Source: Mycobacterium sp. ENV421 (GTDB taxonomy: Bacteria; Actinomycetota; Actinomycetes; Mycobacteriales; Mycobacteriaceae). Taken from it: 64,000 nt of DNA. The stretch covers positions 50,974 through 114,973 of the forward strand of contig NZ_PDHO01000016.1 in the NCBI RefSeq assembly GCF_002887815.1, given 5' to 3'. Shown here piece by piece: positions 53,733 through 61,803 of this stretch. Under the pieces are notes generated by a model, which worked only from the letters and a program-made list of their open reading frames with translations, searched no databases and was not told the origin of the DNA. The first letter of the stretch is position 1. Each line of letters begins with the position of its first letter. A program made the translations under genes and the position numbers.

Positions 53733-53900
53733 TTAGAGGTGGATGTCGACCATTCCGGCCGAGGAGGCCGAGGCGAGGCTCAGGCCCATGGTGTCGGTCG
53801 CTGCGGGGGTGTCGACGATCAAGGTGCCGGCCAGAACGCCCACCGCGAGCGTGGGACCCGCCAGGGCGGTGGTGAAGCGACGAGTGAATGTGCGGTCCAT
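53733..53900 (-). CDS. Small exported peptide
   Basis: This is a 55-residue product from ATG 53900 with AAGGAGA upstream. An N-terminal basic patch (MDRTFTRRF) and hydrophobic segment (TTALAGPTLAVGVLAGTLIV) form a Sec signal or anchor. The short rest, TMGLSLASASSAGMVDIHL, would be exported. No known family. It is divergent from a NarL-type two-component system and followed by a terminator, so it may be a regulated target or a signal of that system. Confidence 0.65.
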   Translation of the reverse strand: MDRTFTRRFTTALAGPTLAVGVLAGTLIVDTPAATDTMGLSLASASSAGMVDIHL

Positions 53901-54048
53901 GTCCGTCTCCTTGCTTCTGCGGCCGATGGTTTTCGGCGATGAATCGACTATCCCGCGCAGGTCGGGAGCTGTCTGTCCGCTGATAGGCCCCTGCGAGGGA
54001 TGAAGTGTTTGTCCCCCGATCGGTGGACCCCTGTGGGAAGCTCCTGGC

Positions 54049-54693
54049 ATGCCCGATAACCGAAAGGTGCGCGTCGTCGTCGGCGATGACCACCCGCTGT
54101 TCCGTGACGGACTGGTTCGGGCGTTGTCGGGCAGCGGTGAGGTCGAGGTGGTCGCCGAGGCCGAGGACGGCTCGTCGGCGCTGGCGGCGATCAAGGAACA
54201 CAAGCCCGACGTGGCGCTGCTCGACTACCGGATGCCCGGAATGGACGGCGCCGAGGTGGCGGCCGCCGTGCGCCGCGACGAACTGCCGACCCGGGTGCTG
54301 CTGGTCTCCGCGCACGACGACGCCGAAATCGTCTATCACGCGCTGCAACAGGGGGCGGCCGGCTACCTGCCGAAGGACTCCAGCCGATCCGAGATCGTCA
54401 ACGCGGTGCTGGACTGCGCGAAGGGTCGCGACGTTCTGGCGCCCCGGCTGGCATCTGGTCTGGCCGTCGAGATCCGGCGCCGCGCAGAGCCGTCCGGGCC
54501 GTCGCTGAGCTCGCGGGAACGCGAGGTGCTCGGCATGATCGCCGGCGGACGCAGTATCCCGGCGATCGCCGAGGAGTTGTTCCTGGCGCCGTCGACGGTC
54601 AAGACCCATGTGCAGCGGCTGTACGAGAAGTTGGGTGTGGGGGACCGGGCGGCCGCGGTCGCCGAGGCGATGCGGCGGGGGCTGCTTGAGTAA
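54049..54693 (+). CDS. NarL/LuxR-type response regulator
   Basis: This is a 214-residue protein. Receiver domain (residues about 6-125) with phospho-Asp in VALLDYRMPGMDG; C-terminal LuxR HTH (LSSREREVLGMIAGGRSIPAIAEELFLAPSTVKTHV). The stop overlaps the sensor kinase start by 8 bp, so the two are cotranslated. Probably controls the divergent small peptide gene. Targets otherwise unknown. Confidence 0.93.
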   Translation: MPDNRKVRVVVGDDHPLFRDGLVRALSGSGEVEVVAEAEDGSSALAAIKEHKPDVALLDYRMPGMDGAEVAAAVRRDELPTRVLLVSAHDDAEIVYHALQQGAAGYLPKDSSRSEIVNAVLDCAKGRDVLAPRLASGLAVEIRRRAEPSGPSLSSREREVLGMIAGGRSIPAIAEELFLAPSTVKTHVQRLYEKLGVGDRAAAVAEAMRRGLLE

Positions 54694-55897
54694 TCTGCCG
54701 GCCCCGCTGAGCCGCGCGGCCGATTTCCTGGGTACCGAACCGGTCCGGGTCGCGGCTGTCCTGCGACTGCCGCTGATCGTGCTGATCGGGCTGCTGGTGT
54801 GGATCGAAGGCGTCGACCACTGGCTGCCCGCCGTGTACTGGTCGGTGCTGATCGTCTACACCGGCACCGCGGCGGTATGGCTGACCGTCGTGCTCCGCAG
54901 GCCACTGCGGTGGTGGTTCGGCTGGGCGTCGACGGCTATCGACGTGGTCGCGGTGCTGGCCATGTGCGTCGCCTCCGGGGGCGCGACAAGCTGGCTGCTG
55001 CCGATCTTCTTCCTGATCCCGATCACCGTCGCGTTCCTGGACCGCCCGGAGATCACCGCGCTGATCGGTGCCGGCACGGCGGTCGGGTACCTGGTGGCCT
55101 GGATCATCTACTCCAAGCGCGACGACACCATGGGTCTGCCCAACGTCGTCTACGTCCAGGTCGGTTGCCTGGCCTGGCTGGCGCTGGCCACCACCGCGCT
55201 GTGCCTGGTGCTGGCCCGCCGCCGGGCCCGGGTGCGTTCGCTTCTCGAGGTGCGGCGCCGGCTGGTCTCGGAGTCGATGCAGGCCGACGAGCGCAACAAC
55301 CGGCAACTGTCCGAACAACTCCACGACGGGCCGCTGCAGAACCTGCTCGCCGCTCGGCTGGATCTGGAGGACCTGCGCGAGCAACCCTCTGCCATCGGGT
55401 TCGAGCGGGTCGATACCGCGCTGCAGGACGCCATCAACATGCTGCGCAGCGCGGTCTCGACGCTGCATCCCCAGGTGCTGGCCCAGGTCGGACTGGGCGC
55501 GGCGCTGCGCGAACTGGTCGGCCAGTACGAGCGGCGCTGGAACGTCACCATCGACTGCGCGGTGGAAGAAGTGGGCAAGCCGGCGGCCCAAGCCCTGCTC
55601 TACCGTGCCGCGCGCGAGCTATTAGCCAACGCGCACAAGCACTCTCGGGCGACTCGGCTGCGGGTGGAGCTGGATCACGAGGCCGGTTCGCTGGTGCTGC
55701 GCGTGGTCGACAACGGCGTCGGCTTCGACCCGGCTGTTCTGAACGAGAAGGTCGCCGAGGGGCACATCGGACTGTCGTCGCTGGTGGTCGGTGTCGAAGC
55801 GATGGGCGGATCGGTGCAGCTGATCGAGACTCCCGGAGGGGGCACGACGGTCATCGTGACGGTGCCCGACGGCGATGTTCCTGCTGCGCGAGACTGA
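54686..55897 (+). CDS. NarL-class sensor histidine kinase (HisKA_3)
   Basis: This is a 403-residue protein from TTG 54686. Five or six N-terminal membrane helices (residues about 15-180) form a MASE-like sensor with no large outside domain. HisKA_3 phosphoacceptor His is in SEQLHDGPLQNLL; ATPase N box NAHKHSRAT and G box DNGVGFDP, GHIGLSSL follow. Stimulus probably sensed in the membrane. Confidence 0.92.
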   Translation: MSNLPAPLSRAADFLGTEPVRVAAVLRLPLIVLIGLLVWIEGVDHWLPAVYWSVLIVYTGTAAVWLTVVLRRPLRWWFGWASTAIDVVAVLAMCVASGGATSWLLPIFFLIPITVAFLDRPEITALIGAGTAVGYLVAWIIYSKRDDTMGLPNVVYVQVGCLAWLALATTALCLVLARRRARVRSLLEVRRRLVSESMQADERNNRQLSEQLHDGPLQNLLAARLDLEDLREQPSAIGFERVDTALQDAINMLRSAVSTLHPQVLAQVGLGAALRELVGQYERRWNVTIDCAVEEVGKPAAQALLYRAARELLANAHKHSRATRLRVELDHEAGSLVLRVVDNGVGFDPAVLNEKVAEGHIGLSSLVVGVEAMGGSVQLIETPGGGTTVIVTVPDGDVPAARD

Positions 55898-55925
55898 CAG
55901 TCGTTAAACGCTCAGCTGACGAGGC

Positions 55926-56396
55926 CTACGCCTGCGGCGATTTCAGCCGCACGGTTTCCAGCGCCGCCAGCGCGTCGTCGGGAATCGGGACCGGACCGTC
56001 GTCGCCGAGCAGCACCAGCATGGTGTCACACACCCCGACACAACGACCGTCGACGAACAATCCGGTCGACGCCACGAACGAGGTGCGCCCGACCCGCCCG
56101 ACCCCGGCGCCGGTCTCGATGGTGCCCGGCCAGTGCGCCTCGGCGAGGAAGTGCACCGCGTTCTGTGAGGTGACCAGGCGCAGCCGCCGGGTGGTCACGT
56201 CGTAGATATCGGGAAACAGGCTGCGGTTCATGGTCGCCCGGGCGTTCTCGTGCATCGCTTCCAGCGCCAGGTTGTTGAGGTGGGCGTTGGAATCCATGTC
56301 GCCGTAGCGCGCCTCGACGGTGCCGGTTACGGGGTAGGAGTCCAGCCGCAGCCGCATCTCGTGCGGACGGGCCGCGGTCGTTGTCCAGTCGCTCAC
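55926..56396 (-). CDS. Acyl-CoA thioesterase-like hot-dog protein
   Basis: This is a 156-residue protein. 4HBT/FatA-like motif YGDMDSNAHLNNLALEA with the Asp and Asn-His-Leu-Asn set. Predicted to hydrolyse acyl-CoA or acyl carrier substrates. Start overlaps the LtrA stop (ATGA). Synteny hints at Rv0163, uncertain. Confidence 0.83.
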   Translation of the reverse strand: MSDWTTTAARPHEMRLRLDSYPVTGTVEARYGDMDSNAHLNNLALEAMHENARATMNRSLFPDIYDVTTRRLRLVTSQNAVHFLAEAHWPGTIETGAGVGRVGRTSFVASTGLFVDGRCVGVCDTMLVLLGDDGPVPIPDDALAALETVRLKSPQA

Positions 56397-57541
56397 AAGT
56401 GCGCCAGCTTATCGGCCGCGTGCCGCCAGCTGACCAGCGCCGCCGCCGCGACCATGATCAGGGCCGCAGCGATCGTGGGCTCGGGCAGCAGCGCCGCGGC
56501 CAGCATCGCTGCGGTCAGCAGCACCACGCCGACGGACTGGACCACGTCGCGGCGTCCTGCGTCGAGCACCAGCCACGTCGTCAGCAGGAACACCGCCAGC
56601 GGGACGGTCAACGTCAGCCCGGCGACCGTGTGTGGCAAGTGGCCCTCGCCGAGATGTTCGGCGACGATGACCTCCACCCCGGCCGAGAACGCCGCTGCCG
56701 AGGCGAAGATGAAGTAGTGCAGGTAGCCCCAGTAGAACGAGCGGCGTCTGGTCAGGGTCTGGTGGTGCTGCGGACGGTCGAAATATATCCACCACATCGA
56801 GGCCACGATCGCCAGTGAGCAGACCGCGACCCCGATCAGTCCGACGCGGGCGTCGTCGTTCGACAGTCCGCCGATAATCGAATTGGCCGCCGCCAGAATC
56901 GATTCGCCGAGAACGATCAGCGTGAACAGGCCGTACCGCTCGGCGATGTGGTGGTGGTGGTAGGCCGTCGCCCGGTACCGCTCGGCGATCAGCGCCACCG
57001 ACAGGTCGGCCACCGCCAGCAGCGGGAACAACCAGACCGGCCCGTGCAGGAACCACCAGGACACCCACAGCACTTGCGCGACGACGATGCCGATCGCATA
57101 CCGCACGCAGGTGCCGCGGTAGTGCGGATCGCTGATCGCCGCCCGGATCCATTGCGCTGCGCTGGCTACCCGCATGATCACGTACCCGGCGACGATGGCC
57201 CCGAAGTCGTTGGACAGCATCGCGCTCTGCGCGCCCGCGGCGATCACCAGGGCGCCGGCCATCTGTACGAAGACGGTCAGCCGGTAGAGCCAGTCGTCGG
57301 TGTCGTAGGCACTGGCGAACCAGGTGAAGTTCATCCAGGCGTTGAAGATCGCGAAAAACACCATCGCATAGGCCGCTACACCTGAGGCGAAGTGCTGTTC
57401 CTCCCAAAGATGGTGCAGCGCACCGGAAGACTGGGATACGGCGACCACGAAAACGAGGTCGAAGAGAAGCTCCAGGGAGCTGGCCGCGCGGTGCGGTTCA
57501 TCGGGGTCGCGGGCGAGCATCGCCCGCAGGCCGGCCGGCAA
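56393..57541 (-). CDS. Low-temperature requirement A (LtrA) membrane protein
   Basis: This is a 382-residue protein; TTG 57541 or ATG 57520. LtrA family: N-terminal SSLELLFDLVFVVAVSQ, then about ten helices including FTLIVLGESILA and a C-terminal RRRSFYWGYLHYFIF segment. Function unknown despite the name from Listeria. Coupled to the thioesterase. Confidence 0.88.
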   Translation of the reverse strand: MPAGLRAMLARDPDEPHRAASSLELLFDLVFVVAVSQSSGALHHLWEEQHFASGVAAYAMVFFAIFNAWMNFTWFASAYDTDDWLYRLTVFVQMAGALVIAAGAQSAMLSNDFGAIVAGYVIMRVASAAQWIRAAISDPHYRGTCVRYAIGIVVAQVLWVSWWFLHGPVWLFPLLAVADLSVALIAERYRATAYHHHHIAERYGLFTLIVLGESILAAANSIIGGLSNDDARVGLIGVAVCSLAIVASMWWIYFDRPQHHQTLTRRRSFYWGYLHYFIFASAAAFSAGVEVIVAEHLGEGHLPHTVAGLTLTVPLAVFLLTTWLVLDAGRRDVVQSVGVVLLTAAMLAAALLPEPTIAAALIMVAAAALVSWRHAADKLAHL

Positions 57542-57560
57542 AGGTACGGTTCAGCGGCGA

Positions 57561-57671
57561 TTAAACCGGCGGATAGGCGGGCGGCGGGTAGACGCCGCGC
57601 AGCGCCCAGGGCAGCCAGCTGAAGAAGTACTCGACCTCGTCGCTCGCGTCATAGTCCGGATTCGGATCCAT
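57561..57671 (-). CDS. 36-residue conserved small protein (Rv0157A-like)
   Basis: ATG 57671 follows a very good CAGGAGG site. The product starts MDPNPDYDASDEVEYFF, continues SWLPWALRG and ends VYPPPAYPPV: acidic head, short amphipathic Trp/Phe middle, Pro/Tyr tail. I recall a similar-sized gene, Rv0157A, in M. tuberculosis before Rv0158; the position here next to the same TetR gene agrees. Function unknown. Possibly cotranscribed with LtrA downstream. Confidence 0.7.
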   Translation of the reverse strand: MDPNPDYDASDEVEYFFSWLPWALRGVYPPPAYPPV

Positions 57672-57749
57672 CCCTCGCACCTCCTGAGCGTCACCGCAAT
57701 AGAACCGGAGTCTAGTCCGCGGGCCCCAACCGCGACACCGGTCATTAAA

Positions 57750-57768
57750 CTATCCAACCAGTTGATAG
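57750..57768. promoter_or_regulatory. Palindromic TetR operator candidate
   Basis: CTATC-N-AAC-N-N-GTT-N-ATAG-type 19-bp palindrome (CTATCCAACCAGTTGATAG) between the small gene and the TetR gene it precedes by 65 bp. Symmetry and location suit binding by that TetR protein. Confidence 0.65.
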
Positions 57769-57833
57769 AGAGCCGGCGTTGTCGGCGGACAAAATGACAC
57801 CGTGCCGGCCGGCACAGGACAAGCGAGGACATC

Positions 57834-58493
57834 ATGGCATCCGAGAACGGGATGACCCGGCGCGAAGAGCTGCTGGCCGTCGCCACCAAGCTCTTCGCAG
57901 CCCGCGGCTATCACGGAACCAGGATGGATGACGTCGCCGATGTCGTCGGCCTGAACAAGGCGACGGTCTACCACTATTACGCCAGTAAGTCGCTGATCCT
58001 GTTCGACATCTACCGCCGTGCTGCCGAGAACACCCTGCAAGCCGTGCACGACGATCCGTCCTGGACCGCCCGTGAAGCGCTCTACCAATACACGGTGCGG
58101 CTGTTGACGAACATCGCCGAGAACCCCGAGGGCGCGGCGGTGTATTTCCAGGAGGCGCCCTACATCGCCGAGTGGTTCACCGAGGAGCAGGTCGCCGAGG
58201 TGCGGGAGAAGGAAACCCAGGTCTACGAACACGTGCACGGCCTGATCGACCGCGGGATCGCCAGCGGTGAGTTCTTCGAGTGCGATACGCACGTGGTGGC
58301 GCTCGGCTACATCGGCATGACGCTGGGCGCCTACCGGTGGCTGCGACCGGACGGCCGGCGAACCGCCAAGGAGATCGCCGCCGAATTCAGTACCGCGTTG
58401 CTGCGCGGGCTGATTCGGGACGAGACGGTGCGGGTGGAATCCCCGCTGGGCATGCCCGATGTGGCGGGCGCGGCCAAGAAGGCGCCCGCCTGA
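57834..58493 (+). CDS. TetR-family regulator (Rv0158-like)
   Basis: This is a 219-residue protein from ATG 57834 (GAGGAC site). HTH: TRMDDVADVVGLNKATVYHYYASKSLI. Ligand domain helical. Synteny suggests Rv0158. Likely controls the divergent small gene/LtrA/thioesterase set and itself through the 57750 palindrome. Confidence 0.9.
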   Translation: MASENGMTRREELLAVATKLFAARGYHGTRMDDVADVVGLNKATVYHYYASKSLILFDIYRRAAENTLQAVHDDPSWTAREALYQYTVRLLTNIAENPEGAAVYFQEAPYIAEWFTEEQVAEVREKETQVYEHVHGLIDRGIASGEFFECDTHVVALGYIGMTLGAYRWLRPDGRRTAKEIAAEFSTALLRGLIRDETVRVESPLGMPDVAGAAKKAPA

Positions 58494-58511
58494 GGCCGAT
58501 ATGATCGGCCG

Positions 58512-58955
58512 ATGCCGCTCGTCAGCAAGACCGTTGAAGTCAACGCCGATGCCGACACGATCCTCCGGATAGTCGCCGACTTCGAGACCTATCCGGAATG
58601 GAACCCCGAGGCCAAGGCCGTGTATGTCCTGGCCCGCTATGACGATGGCCGGCCCAGCCAGCTGCGGCTCGACATGGAGATCCAGGGCCAGTCGGGCACC
58701 TTCATCCAGGCGGTGTACTACCCCGGCGAAGGCCAGATCCAGACCGTGCTGCAGCAGGGTGAGGTGTTCACCAAGCAGGATCAGCTGTTCTCGGTGGTCG
58801 CGATGGGGCCGTCGAGCCTGCTGACCGTCGACCTCGAGGTCGAGGTGTCCCTGCCGGTACCTGCCGTGATGGTCAAGAAGCTGATCAACGACGTGCTCGA
58901 GCACCTGGCCGACAATCTCAAGACCCGCGCCGAGCAGCTGTCGACGAGCTCGTAG
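58512..58955 (+). CDS. SRPBCC protein TB18.5-like
   Basis: This is a 147-residue protein. Polyketide-cyclase/START fold: SKTVEVNADADTILRIVADFETYPEWNPEAK and a long C-terminal helix (VMVKKLINDVLEHLADNLK). M. tuberculosis Rv0164 (TB18.5) is the syntenic relative I recall, a T-cell antigen of unknown function. Probably binds a lipid-like molecule. 18 bp after the TetR gene. Confidence 0.88.
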   Translation: MPLVSKTVEVNADADTILRIVADFETYPEWNPEAKAVYVLARYDDGRPSQLRLDMEIQGQSGTFIQAVYYPGEGQIQTVLQQGEVFTKQDQLFSVVAMGPSSLLTVDLEVEVSLPVPAVMVKKLINDVLEHLADNLKTRAEQLSTSS

Positions 58956-58982
58956 CCAGCTTGCCGCGCAGGTCGGAGCGGC

Positions 58983-59044
58983 CGCGAGCAGACAGAAACT
59001 CGCATCGATCCGGGGCAAATCGTGCGATTTTGTGTCTGCTCGCG
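58983..59044. repeat. Inverted repeat between convergent genes, mycobacterial intergenic type
   Basis: CGCGAGCAGACA (58983-58994) pairs with TGTCTGCTCGCG (59033-59044), with further partly pairing bases inside. GAGCAGAC...GTCTGCTC palindromes recur between genes in mycobacterial genomes as far as I recall. Position between the convergent TB18.5 and mce1R genes suggests a two-way terminator. Confidence 0.75.
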
Positions 59045-59079
59045 AGTGATGCGGCAGCAGGCAGGGGCGCGTCGATCGG

Positions 59080-59772
59080 CTAACGCCACATCCCGTTGCG
59101 CTCGAGTTGTTCCAGCAGCCGGTGTACGCCGTCGTTGAACTCCGTCGCGGACAGCTCTTCGAGGGTGGCCTTGTCGTGCCGTCGTAGCGCGTCGATCAGC
59201 CGGCGGTGGGTGTCCACCGCGGCCGCTCCCCAGGTCGGGTCGGTGACGTAGATCTGTGGCGGCATGTACCGCGCGGCGTGCAGCAGGAACCAGGCCAGTT
59301 TGATCCGGCCCGCCCCGCGGTTGAGCAGTCGGTGGAAGGCGAACTCGGCAGCACCCACGGTGGCCGGGTCGCCCTCGGCCACCGCTGCCTCCAACGCCTC
59401 GTTGGCGCGTTCGAGTTCGTCGATCTGCTCATCGGTCAGCCGGTCGGCGGCGCTGCTCACCAGTTCCTTGGCGATGGTGGCCTGCAACCAGTAGATGTCG
59501 GCGATGTCCTGGCGGCTCAGCGGCTGCACCACGTAGCCGCGCCGTGGCTCGAGTGCGACCATGCCCTCGCCGCGCAGCGTCAGCAGCGCCTCCCGCACCG
59601 GGGTGATGCTGACCTCGAGCCGAGCGGCGGTCTCGTCGAGCCGGATGAACGTCCCGGGCCGCAGGACGCCGGTCATGATCGCCTCGCGAAGGTGCGCGGC
59701 AACCTCGTCGGACAGTTGTGATCGACGGCTTCCGCGGCGGTTGCCGGCCCGTGTGGAAGCCGGTGCGTTCAC
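59080..59772 (-). CDS. mce1R: FadR-subfamily GntR regulator Mce1R
   Basis: This is a 230-residue protein from GTG 59772. N-terminal winged HTH (DEVAAHLREAIMTGVLRPGTF, ARLEVSITPVREALLTL) and a C-terminal FCD helical domain with likely metal His residues (FAFHRLL, DTHRRLI). Divergent from fadD5 as Rv0165c is, so it should repress the mce1 operon, probably in response to a fatty acyl ligand. Confidence 0.92.
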   Translation of the reverse strand: MNAPASTRAGNRRGSRRSQLSDEVAAHLREAIMTGVLRPGTFIRLDETAARLEVSITPVREALLTLRGEGMVALEPRRGYVVQPLSRQDIADIYWLQATIAKELVSSAADRLTDEQIDELERANEALEAAVAEGDPATVGAAEFAFHRLLNRGAGRIKLAWFLLHAARYMPPQIYVTDPTWGAAAVDTHRRLIDALRRHDKATLEELSATEFNDGVHRLLEQLERNGMWR

Positions 59773-59833
59773 GTGACCTCCGGGGACTTGTGTGGCGAGC
59801 GGCCAAGCAATAGTGTGACCCAAGCAACAACAG

Positions 59834-59845
59834 ATTTGATCAAAT
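59834..59845. promoter_or_regulatory. Perfect palindrome, Mce1R operator candidate
   Basis: ATTTGATCAAAT, a perfect 12-bp palindrome in the AT-rich divergent mce1R-fadD5 interval, 98 bp before fadD5. FadR-type regulators bind such short palindromes. Flanks do not extend it. Confidence 0.6.
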
Positions 59846-59943
59846 ATAACGATTTTTGCGTTCTCCAGCCACCGGGTTCACGCATCCTTTACGACATAGG
59901 GAACTGTCGCCATTCGGAACTGTTGAGAGGGCAACGAAGACCA

Positions 59944-61569
59944 GTGACCAGCCAGCTGACCACGACGACCGAGCAGCCGTATCTGGCGCGCCGGCAGAAC
60001 TGGACCAACCAGCTGGCGCGTCATGCGCTCATGCAACCCGACGCCACCGCGTTGCGGTTCATGGGTCGCACGACGACCTGGGCCGAGTTCGACCACCGGG
60101 TCACCAAGCTGGCCGACGCGTTGAGCCGCCGCGGTGTCGGCTTCGGCGATCGGGTGATGATCCTGATGCTGAACCGCCCGGAGTTCGTCGAGGCGACGCT
60201 CGCCGCCAATCAGCTCGGGGCGATCGCTGTGCCGGTCAACTTCCGGCTGACACCGCCGGAGCTGGCGTTCCTGGTCCAGGACTGCGAAGCGGCCGTGCTG
60301 GTCACCGAAACGGTGCTCGCCGACGTCGCCAAGGCCGTGCGCGACCTTGCACCGGGGCTGTCCGCCGTGATCGTCGCCGGCGGCGCGACCGAGGACGGGG
60401 TGCTCGGTTACGAGGATCTGATCGTCGAAGAGGGCGAGCAGCACCAGCCGGTGGACATCCCCAACGACAGTCCGGCGCTGATCATGTACACCTCGGGCAC
60501 CACCGGGCGGCCCAAGGGCGCGGTGCTGACCCACACCAATCTGGCCGGTCAGGCGATGACCGGGATGTACACCACCGGCCCCGACATCAACAGCGACGTC
60601 GGGTTCATCGGGGTTCCGCTGTTCCACATCGCCGGTATCGGCAACACCCTCGGCGGCCTGATGCTCGGCACGCCGACGGTCATCCACCCGCTGGGCGGAT
60701 TCGACCCGGGCCAGCTGCTCGACGTGCTCGAGGCCGAGCGGGTCACCGGCATCTTCCTGGTGCCCGCCCAATGGCAGGCGGTCTGCGCGGCGCAGAAGGC
60801 CAAGCCGCGCGACATCCGGTTGCGGGCGCTGTCCTGGGGTGCGGCCCCGGCGTCGGACACCCTGCTGCGCGAGATGTCCGAGACGTTCCCGGACAGCAAG
60901 ATTCTCGCCGCGTTCGGCCAGACCGAGATGTCTCCGGTGACGTGCATGCTCCTCGGCGACGACGCGATCCGGAAGCGCGGGTCGGTGGGCAAGGTCATCC
61001 CGACCGTCGCTGCGCGCATCGTCGACGAAGACATGAACGACGTCCCGGTGGGGGAGGTCGGCGAAATCGTCTATCGCGCACCAACTCTCATGGCCGGTTA
61101 CTGGAACAACCCGCAGGCCACCGCCGAGGCGTTCGCGGGTGGCTGGTTCCATTCCGGCGACCTGGTCCGCGCCGATGCTGATGGCTACATCTGGGTGGTC
61201 GACCGCAAGAAGGACATGATCATCTCCGGCGGCGAGAACATCTACTGCGCCGAGGTCGAGAACGTACTGGCCGCCCACCCGGCGATCGTCGAGGTGGCGG
61301 TCATCGGCCGGGCCCACCCCAAATGGGGTGAGGTGCCGGTGGCGGTCGCCGCGATCAACGCCGCCGCGCTGCGGCTGGAAGAACTTGACGAATTTCTGAC
61401 CGAACGCCTGGCACGCTACAAACACCCCAAGGGGCTTGAGATCGTCGACGCGTTGCCCCGCAACCCCGCGGGCAAGGTGCTGAAGACGGAATTGCGGATT
61501 CGGTTCAGCGCCAGTGCCGCAACGGATCCCGTCGATGAAACCGGTTCGGAGGCAGCCAATCCCGGCTGA
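59944..61569 (+). CDS. fadD5: Fatty-acid-CoA ligase FadD5
   Basis: This is a 541-residue protein from GTG 59944. AMP-binding P-loop MYTSGTTGRPKGAV, and GQTEMSP, then GWFHSGDLVRADADG and C-terminal Lys region NPAGKVLKTELR. First gene of the mce1 operon; activates fatty acids, possibly those recycled from cell-wall mycolates imported by Mce1. Confidence 0.95.
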   Translation: MTSQLTTTTEQPYLARRQNWTNQLARHALMQPDATALRFMGRTTTWAEFDHRVTKLADALSRRGVGFGDRVMILMLNRPEFVEATLAANQLGAIAVPVNFRLTPPELAFLVQDCEAAVLVTETVLADVAKAVRDLAPGLSAVIVAGGATEDGVLGYEDLIVEEGEQHQPVDIPNDSPALIMYTSGTTGRPKGAVLTHTNLAGQAMTGMYTTGPDINSDVGFIGVPLFHIAGIGNTLGGLMLGTPTVIHPLGGFDPGQLLDVLEAERVTGIFLVPAQWQAVCAAQKAKPRDIRLRALSWGAAPASDTLLREMSETFPDSKILAAFGQTEMSPVTCMLLGDDAIRKRGSVGKVIPTVAARIVDEDMNDVPVGEVGEIVYRAPTLMAGYWNNPQATAEAFAGGWFHSGDLVRADADGYIWVVDRKKDMIISGGENIYCAEVENVLAAHPAIVEVAVIGRAHPKWGEVPVAVAAINAAALRLEELDEFLTERLARYKHPKGLEIVDALPRNPAGKVLKTELRIRFSASAATDPVDETGSEAANPG

Positions 61570-61740
61570 TGACCGAATGGCTAACGGATGCGACAAAAAT
61601 CGAGTAGTGGGGATGGAGGGTCAATAGTGCAGATGCGGTGCACGGCCCGTGAGGCATCGGGTACATTCCTGTGGTCCGCCTTACTACTGAGTAGTAGGGA
61701 GACGACACTCACTCACCACGGGTCGGGGCAAGGAGGGTAC
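61570..61740. promoter_or_regulatory. fadD5-yrbE1A intergenic region with palindrome
   Basis: TACTACTGAGTAGTA (61682-61696) is a perfect 15-bp palindrome about 45 bp before the leader ORF. In M. tuberculosis the same interval is, as I recall, reported to have its own promoter activity. Other content is not gene-like. Confidence 0.55.
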
Positions 61741-61803
61741 GTGCCAGTCGGACTGCCGCCACGCGACGACCGACATGGTCCCGTCATGTGGGTGAACCGG
61801 TGA
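61741..61803 (+). CDS. 20-codon upstream ORF overlapping yrbE1A start
   Basis: GTG 61741 sits behind an ideal AAGGAGG. It encodes a 20-residue peptide (VPVGLPP then RDDRHG, ending WVNR), whose TGA overlaps the yrbE1A GTG by 4 bp (GTGA at 61800). It could pass ribosomes onto yrbE1A, which has no good site of its own. Alternatively the strong site is chance and yrbE1A starts at 61788. Confidence 0.5.
   Translation: MPVGLPPRDDRHGPVMWVNR

Noticed and set aside
54363..55591. Minus-strand frames opposite the two-component genes
   Set aside because: Shadow frames; the sense strand encodes complete receiver, HTH and kinase domains.
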